NCBI GenBank assembly: GCA_051000345.1
Contig: JBPCOJ010000008.1
Coordinates: 1 to 37,301, forward strand
From: JBHENC01 sp051000345
Lineage (GTDB): Bacteria > Acidobacteriota > Blastocatellia > Pyrinomonadales > Pyrinomonadaceae
DNA: 37,301 nucleotides
Reading direction: 5' to 3'
Part shown: positions 33,543 to 37,301 of the stretch, piece by piece
How the letters are laid out: each line of letters opens with the position of its first letter
How positions within the stretch are numbered: the stretch's first letter is position 1
The notes under the pieces: model-generated
Told to the model about the DNA's origin: nothing
Seen by the model: the letters and a program-made list of their open reading frames with translations, nothing else
The model's database searches: none
Program-made: the position numbers and the translations under genes

Positions 33543-34064
33543 CTACTTATGCGCTACTGGGTCTGCAACTTTTCTTTTCACTGTTTTTCTTTTTGTTTTA
33601 GGTTCAGGTTGAGGCTCATTGTCGCCTTTGACAGCAGGCAGCCCACTGCCTTTAATAAATGTAACAAGTGGTAAAAGGATAACAGGGTAGGGACTGCGCC
33701 GCGTGATGGTGGCTATTACTTCGCGCGAGGTCGAATACAACACTGCCGGACAATTAGTTTCAGCTAAAATCTTTGCTTGCTCACTTAACAAATCAGGATT
33801 GACTTTGAAAAAGCCAACCATCACGATCTTAAATTTATAAAATGGATTTTTGTTAGCTTCTTCGCCGGAAGATTCAATGATCAGCTCGCATCGCCATGCC
33901 TGCGGGTCTGTATCTAAAGGATTAGTATGGTCGGTAATCTTCAACCCGATAGGCTCAAACTCGGTTATTCTTTCAGGAATCGAATCTAAGTTATCGTTTA
34001 AGGAATAACTGATTTCCTTCAAGAAATAAGTATTAAGCTGCAAGTGCGAGATCGTTGCTGGCAT
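33543..34064 (-). CDS. SecB-like chaperone of a toxin-antitoxin-chaperone module
   Basis: A 173-residue SecB-fold protein. The opening LQLNTYFLKEISYSLNDN, strand FYKFKIVMVGFFKV, helix CPAVLYSTSREVIATITRRS and the signature YPVILLPLVTFI (residues 126-137) match SecB in order and spacing (E. coli SecB 155 aa). The C-terminus differs: instead of the SecA-binding zinc tail it has a basic stretch (PKTKRKTVKRKVADPVAHK). In TAC modules such as Mycobacterium tuberculosis Rv1957, a dedicated SecB protects the antitoxin. Here it starts 32 bp inside the end of the MqsA-like antitoxin gene and has GGAG nine bases upstream, so the two are translationally coupled. This placement and the lack of an export operon favour a TAC role over general secretion. 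Confidence 0.85.
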   Translation of the reverse strand: MPATISHLQLNTYFLKEISYSLNDNLDSIPERITEFEPIGLKITDHTNPLDTDPQAWRCELIIESSGEEANKNPFYKFKIVMVGFFKVNPDLLSEQAKILAETNCPAVLYSTSREVIATITRRSPYPVILLPLVTFIKGSGLPAVKGDNEPQPEPKTKRKTVKRKVADPVAHK

Positions 34065-34728
34065 TTTGCATTACTCCGCATACGGTACTTATTGCAGTTG
34101 AGGCGAGCGATTCAGATGAACGCTCGCCTCTTATCACAACGGTCGCCATCAATTCGGCTCCCAACGTTTGCGCTTCGACAAATGACACTTCGGGCGATGC
34201 TAATAGCGGCGAGTCAAGAGGTAAGTATCTTGCTTCTGCCTCCATATTTTCAGCATCAACCGCAATGGCAAAGTTCCTGTGCTCTCCTATATCAACGCTC
34301 AAGATTGTCGCCATATAATCTGCGACGCGAATGTTTTCAGGGTCTTTTTGCTTTATCGCATTGAGAAAATGCAGCCTCGCTAATCTATCAGCTTGCGGTG
34401 ATATGGAGCGGTGTGCGTTTTCCCATTTGGAGTAGGTCGCTTCGGCAACTCCGATGCGCTCTGACCATTCGCGCAGAGAGAAGCCCGCGCTTCGGCGCAG
34501 GAATTTGATGTCCCCGCCGGATAAGCGAGCCGGTTGCAGCGCAATAGCAATGCCTATCGCGGCATGAAGTTTAGCCACCTGTGGGAGAATAAGCGACTCT
34601 TCCACGCATTCCGAACAAGACAACACTTCCGCATTCAGGATGTAGAGATTCTCTACACTCACTCCGCCGTAGCGGTATGCCCTGTGCTTTTTGATTTCGG
34701 CTATTTGATTACACCCGAAGCAGTTCAT
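34033..34728 (-). CDS. MqsA-like antitoxin with zinc finger, HTH and long C-terminal extension
   Basis: A 231-residue antitoxin. The N-terminal zinc module has CFGC (Cys3, Cys6) and CSEC (Cys38, Cys41). The helix-turn-helix follows: LSGGDIKFLRRSAGFSLREW and SERIGVAEATYSKWENAHRS, a Xre-like DNA-binding core as in MqsA. E. coli MqsA is 131 residues; here about 100 extra residues (from NAIKQKDPENIRVADYM to NDLALAA) have no counterpart. In known TAC antitoxins a C-terminal segment makes the protein depend on its SecB; this extension is the natural candidate. AAGGAG precedes the ATG, 17 bp after the toxin gene. It should bind the promoter to autoregulate. Confidence 0.85.
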   Translation of the reverse strand: MNCFGCNQIAEIKKHRAYRYGGVSVENLYILNAEVLSCSECVEESLILPQVAKLHAAIGIAIALQPARLSGGDIKFLRRSAGFSLREWSERIGVAEATYSKWENAHRSISPQADRLARLHFLNAIKQKDPENIRVADYMATILSVDIGEHRNFAIAVDAENMEAEARYLPLDSPLLASPEVSFVEAQTLGAELMATVVIRGERSSESLASTAISTVCGVMQNASNDLALAA

Positions 34729-34745
34729 TGCTTTTCTCCTTGACC

Positions 34746-35045
34746 TCAGAAAACCGTGATTGTGACCACTATCCAGTCGTTTTCGATGATGTTTACAATC
34801 ACTGACAGCTTATCGCCTTCGATGTCGTATCCATCTACCTTGTACTTCCATTTTAGATGCTTGGTGTCCCATTCGGGCTGATTGTTGATTGAGCCGTTTT
34901 CTTCAAGAACTTTTCTAATATCTAAGTCATCAACATTTCTTAATGACATCTGATCGTAGCAATGAGAGCGGATTAATAATCGTCCGGTTTGCAGAATAGA
35001 ACGGATTTTAATGATTGCGTCATTCGGGGAATACGCTTCGGGCAT
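34746..35045 (-). CDS. DUF4258 toxin
   Basis: A 99-residue protein of DUF4258, a small beta-rich fold of the RelE/BrnT-like toxin superset. The pattern RLLIRSHCYDQMSLRNVDDL followed by IRKVLEENGSI and later DGYDIEGDKLSVIVNI and NDWIVVTITVF is typical: a conserved H with downstream M and R, then the beta-sheet. These proteins commonly sit beside MqsA-type antitoxins and are thought to act as ribonucleases or translation inhibitors. It is the first gene of the operon, with AAGGAG ten bases ahead of the ATG and a promoter ~70 bp upstream. The substrate is unproven. Confidence 0.82.
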   Translation of the reverse strand: MPEAYSPNDAIIKIRSILQTGRLLIRSHCYDQMSLRNVDDLDIRKVLEENGSINNQPEWDTKHLKWKYKVDGYDIEGDKLSVIVNIIENDWIVVTITVF

Positions 35046-35118
35046 GAGGGCGAGGCTCCTTGAGTCTTTACTGTTTGGCTCGGCAACTCAAAAAGTGACA
35101 TAACTGCCTCAATCAAGA

Positions 35119-35148
35119 ATTATTAACCTTCGGGAGACAGATTGTCAA
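35119..35148 (-). promoter_or_regulatory. Promoter of the TAC operon
   Basis: On the minus strand: perfect TTGACA (35148-35143), 18-bp spacer, AATAAT (35124-35119; five of six matches to TATAAT). Predicted start near 35112, giving a ~67-nt leader. Confidence 0.65.
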
Positions 35149-35169
35149 CTTTATTCGACATATTGTCAA
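35142..35169. repeat. Direct repeat TTGTCAA, copies 21 bp apart, over the TAC promoter
   Basis: TTGTCAA at 35142-35148 and 35163-35169. The 21-bp spacing equals two helical turns, as expected for a dimeric or cooperative regulator such as the antitoxin. Each copy is also a TTGACA on the minus strand, so a second, overlapping promoter is possible. Confidence 0.45.
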
Positions 35170-35218
35170 GCACGGTTTACGCAAGGAAATTGACCTTCAA
35201 ACTTTGGCACGGCAACTA

Positions 35219-35355
35219 TTACTGCTCCCGGAGCTTGTTGATTTCGTCTTTGATCTTCTGCTCGAAGATATTGAGTAGCTCACGGTTGGTGTTGACAAAC
35301 TGCTGCGCGCGCGATGTGGGCGACCGATTGCTTTTGTTCTTCAAGCGGCGGCAGG
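35219..35355 (-). pseudogene. hsdS 3' fragment (second copy), frameshifted
   Basis: The C-terminal segment of a type I specificity subunit: CLPPLEEQKQSVAHIAR, then after a 2-bp loss relative to the other copy, QQFVNTNRELLNIFEQKIKD to the stop at 35219. It matches the end of the larger hsdS at 36045-36190. Nothing upstream of the conserved segment survives; the VapC stop abuts it. Confidence 0.8.
35238..35351. repeat. Left copy of the hsdS-end direct repeat
   Basis: 114 bp similar to 36064-36179 in the same orientation. The first 32 bp (35238-35269 and 36064-36095) are identical, as are the last 22 bp. Between the copies lies the DUF104-VapC pair. Confidence 0.85.
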
Positions 35356-35358
35356 CAA

Positions 35359-35783
35359 TCAAGTGGTTTTGTCTGGAATGATGAGCGGGATTTGAGCTTT
35401 GCCGTTTTTGCGGTAAATCCAGAAATCAGAGTCGAGTGTGAAAATTGTTGAGCCTTCGATAAGTTCACTCATTCGCACAAGACAGGCATCAGCCAAAGCC
35501 ATCGGAACATTCGCATACTTTTGCATCAAGGCTGCGACTTCAGCGTTTCTGCCGATAAAGAAAAATCAATTTGCAGGAAACCTTGTTCGATAAACGCTAA
35601 GAGAGTTTGCTGTCCGTTGTTGACGGGTTTAAGCAGATGACTGGCTTCGGCAATGACAGCTTCGCAAGTTGAAAGCGGCGGCAACAACTCCCGCGCCTGC
35701 TCGTTAGTCCAGTCGTGGAAGCTGTCAGAATCATCAATCAAGGCGACAATTGCGCCTGTGTCAACGATGATGCTTTTAATCAC
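35359..35783 (-). pseudogene. VapC-like PIN-domain toxin, frameshifted
   Basis: A PIN-domain ribonuclease split by a one-base frameshift. Frame one runs from GTG 35783: IKSIIVDTGAIVALIDDSD with the first catalytic Asp, then CEAVIAEASHLL with a conserved Glu, and stops at 35526. The rest is intact in another frame: VAALMQKYANVPMALADACL, then IFTLDSDFWIYR, holding the later acidic residues, and ends at 35359. Joined, they make ~141 residues, normal for VapC. The shift lies between about 35526 and 35570. The GTG overlaps the stop of the DUF104 antitoxin by 8 bp. Inactivation is likely, unless the consensus base is wrong. Confidence 0.8.
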
Positions 35784-36030
35784 GCCCGAAGCCTTCCATG
35801 TGGTTTTTGTTCGTTGATAAATCTCCGACGCCGCTCTTGACGCTGCCAATCAAATGCGCGGCGACTTCGGCAAAACTCTTCGATGTTGTTTCGTCGTCGG
35901 CTTCTTCTGCTGCGGGTGCTTCGCTTTCCGTTTCTAAGAAGGTAACGATGACGCGCGCTTCTTTGACTTCTTTCGGCGTTTCGAGCAGTTCGATTTGTCC
36001 GTTGCGGTAAATACCTTTGATTGCCTGCAT
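35776..36030 (-). CDS. DUF104-type antitoxin of the VapC pair
   Basis: An 84-residue protein. The N-terminal ~33 residues, MQAIKGIYRNGQIELLETPK and EVKEARVIVTFLE, are the DUF104/AF2212-like antitoxin pattern (strand, 'NGxIELLE', strand). The rest is acidic (APAAEEADDETTSKSFAEV) and probably wraps the toxin. The ATG at 36030 has GAGGG six bases upstream; a longer frame to 36057 starts within the hsdS end. It lies between hsdS and vapC, overlapping vapC by 8 bp. With vapC frameshifted it may be an orphan antitoxin. Confidence 0.78.
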   Translation of the reverse strand: MQAIKGIYRNGQIELLETPKEVKEARVIVTFLETESEAPAAEEADDETTSKSFAEVAAHLIGSVKSGVGDLSTNKNHMEGFGRD

Positions 36031-36044
36031 AATTTTCCCTCGCT

Positions 36045-37301
36045 TCAATTTTCCCACAATTTATTGATTTCGTCTTTGATCTTCTGCTCGAAGATGTTGA
36101 TTAACTCACGACTAGCGTTGACCAGAGATTGCTCGCGCTCGATGTGGGCGACGATTTGCTTTTGTTCTTCAAGCGGCGGAAGCGGGAATTTAATTTTGGC
36201 AATAGCGTTTGCATTAAACTGAGGTTGTCCGCCACCTGTCATCAATTGCTGTTTTTGCGTTAAGTAATCATCGCTAAGAGTAAAAATCCAATAATATTTG
36301 TTGAGAACTTTATTGTTGTCAAAATTAAGACGAATCAGAAAGGAAGCAAAAACGGCTGGATATTTTTCTTCAAAATGTAATGTTTTCCCGTAAGTTGCGC
36401 CTGTCCGAGCAACAACTAAATCGCCAAAGTTAAGTAGATATTTTTGACTGTTAGCATTTAAGTCAACAAACTTTATATCTGCTTCTTTCAAAGTTCCTTC
36501 TTCGCTAATGTCGGTAATCCTGATAAATCTGGCATCTCCACTTTCTTTTGCCGTATCAGTAAATCCATATTCAAGCGCACAAACTTCGCCGAGTTCGACC
36601 ATTTCCCAATCGGGTTGGATGTCAATCTGCGGTTTGTAGCCCGCGACGACTTGCTTTGCGCCGTCTATGATGAGTTGGAAAGATTCGATTTTCTCAACTA
36701 TCTTTTTTTGAATTGACAACGGCGGAAGCGGGATTTTTTTATCTTTTAATTCTTTGTAATGCCTGCTATATCCGAGATTCTTTATTTCTACATTTTGAAG
36801 ACAGGAAAAGAAAAATTTGGAATCAACTTTGTCATTTGGTCTTAAGACCTTAACGCCGTCTGCGCCAAGAACGAAATCGAAATCTATAAACTTAAAAACT
36901 CTTGTGTGGTCGCCAAAAATAACTATCGGCTTTGTAACCTTGAAAACATCACTTTCTTCATTTCAATAACCGGCGACGAATTTTTCTGATTGGTCAACAA
37001 TCGGAAACTTACCGCTTTCAAGAAATTCTGACCTTTGAATTTTATTCGTATATTTAACATCTTCGATCAAATCTTCAATGCCTACCATTTCAAATTTTGA
37101 ATTGTGCGCTTTAGCGATTTGGTATCTATCAGCCGAAAGATTGTAATCGCCGTTTGCCGCGATTGTCGTTTTCTCCACCGCGACGGCGGGCGCGGGCATT
37201 TCTTCAATGTTTTCAAAACGCGAAGTGTTGTCCTGCAAAATCGCCGCTTGAAAGTCTCGAATCAAACGAAGCGCGTCGGGCAAATCCGACGTTTTTAATG
37301 T
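36045..37301 (-). pseudogene. hsdS: Type I restriction specificity subunit (hsdS), probably HsdM-HsdS fusion, interrupted by TGA; 5' end beyond the window
   Basis: The minus-strand frame is open from the window edge. The first part, DLPDALRLIRDFQAAILQDN and VEKTTIAANGDYNLSADRY, has the appearance of an HsdM C-terminus. Specificity-subunit sequence follows (KFEMVGIEDLIEDVKYTN, GKFPIVDQSEKFVAGY). A TGA at 36963-36965 stops it. In the same frame the gene continues FKVTKPIVIFGDHTRVFKF, FVLGADGVKVLRP, first conserved repeat PLPPLSIQKKIVEKIES, a second target-recognition domain (WEMVELGEVCALEYGF), second repeat PLPPLEEQKQIVAHIE and the stop at 36045. In family members the stopped position lies inside a conserved strand region. 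The second half could be made alone from a TTG at 36719, as a half-size HsdS. Confidence 0.82.
36064..36179. repeat. Right copy of the hsdS-end direct repeat
   Basis: 116 bp within the 3' end of the larger hsdS, in direct orientation with 35238-35351. It is 2 bp longer than the left copy. Confidence 0.85.

Larger units (their letters stand above)
31911..37301. mobile_element. Genomic island integrated at tRNA-Gln (left end; right end beyond the window)
   Basis: All supported genes from 32275 to the right edge are on the minus strand, are AT-richer than the chromosome to the left, and are accessory: type I restriction specificity genes and three toxin-antitoxin components. The left limit is the tRNA-Gln 3' half. 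In that geometry the full tRNA-Gln gene and probably the integrase lie at the other end. No intact integrase is visible here. Confidence 0.65.

Noticed and set aside
33543..34064. General SecB of the export pathway
   Set aside because: It lies inside a toxin-antitoxin operon, overlaps the antitoxin gene and has a basic tail instead of the SecA-binding C-terminus, so a dedicated chaperone is preferred.
36963..36965. Selenocysteine insertion at the in-frame TGA of hsdS, given selB in the window
   Set aside because: No convincing hairpin of SECIS type follows the TGA, HsdS proteins are not selenoproteins, and the position is not a redox site. A nonsense change is simpler.
1..37301. CRISPR arrays or insertion sequences
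   Set aside because: No regularly spaced repeats, no transposase motifs and no terminal inverted repeats with target duplications were seen on either strand.

Overview
The window looks like a chromosomal segment of an Acidobacteriota-type bacterium, probably Blastocatellia/Pyrinomonadales-like. This is an inference from three things: a VWFA-related protein of the acidobacterial type, an Oar-like TonB-dependent receptor with a carboxypeptidase-regulatory N-terminal domain, and the general codon and GCGC-rich composition. No rRNA or other firm taxonomic marker is present. From 1 to about 31.9 kb the DNA is mostly housekeeping and metabolic, with a few AT-richer inserts. From 31,911 to the right edge the composition changes and a defence/toxin-antitoxin island begins.

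Left part (1-16 kb): a PPOX-fold protein, a NYN/YacP nuclease-like protein, a SlyD-type FKBP isomerase, a secreted VWFA protein and SelB (selenocysteine elongation factor). Next comes an AT-rich type II restriction-modification pair, two small membrane proteins, a secreted GH5-like hydrolase and hemB with a DUF6883-like gene 4 bp behind it. After these are a CAT-anticodon tRNA with a good promoter, an HNH protein, a secreted alpha/beta hydrolase, a J-domain-like protein and malQ.

Middle (16-32 kb): a galactose operon on the minus strand (79-aa ORF, galT, galK, a 57-aa gene and a DUF4177-like gene broken by an amber codon). It faces a BlaI-M56 sensor/repressor pair, followed by the TonB receptor. 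Then come a ferric-reductase-like haem b membrane protein and an OprP-like outer-membrane barrel, overlapping by 4 bp and preceded by a promoter and a perfect 19-bp dyad. A mutarotase-like protein, a secreted protein with an NTF2-like C-terminus and a DUF4385 protein follow. The last chromosomal genes are an XPB-type helicase and a DUF790/Bax1 nuclease, likely a DNA-repair helicase-nuclease pair.

Right part (31.9-37.3 kb): just after a 15-bp-stem terminator lies the 3' half of a tRNA-Gln(CTG) gene, the usual scar of tRNA-targeted integration. The island inside it is entirely on the minus strand. It holds the end of a type I specificity gene (probably an HsdM-HsdS fusion, broken by an in-frame TGA) and a DUF104-type antitoxin with a frameshifted VapC toxin. 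A second copy of the hsdS 3' end follows, also frameshifted. Next comes an intact operon: DUF4258 toxin, MqsA-like antitoxin with a long C-terminal extension, SecB-like chaperone, and an unrecognised coiled-coil protein. The first three match a toxin-antitoxin-chaperone (TAC) module. I consider this four-gene cassette the most interesting system here: the dedicated SecB probably stabilises the antitoxin, and the fourth gene has no evident role in known TAC systems.
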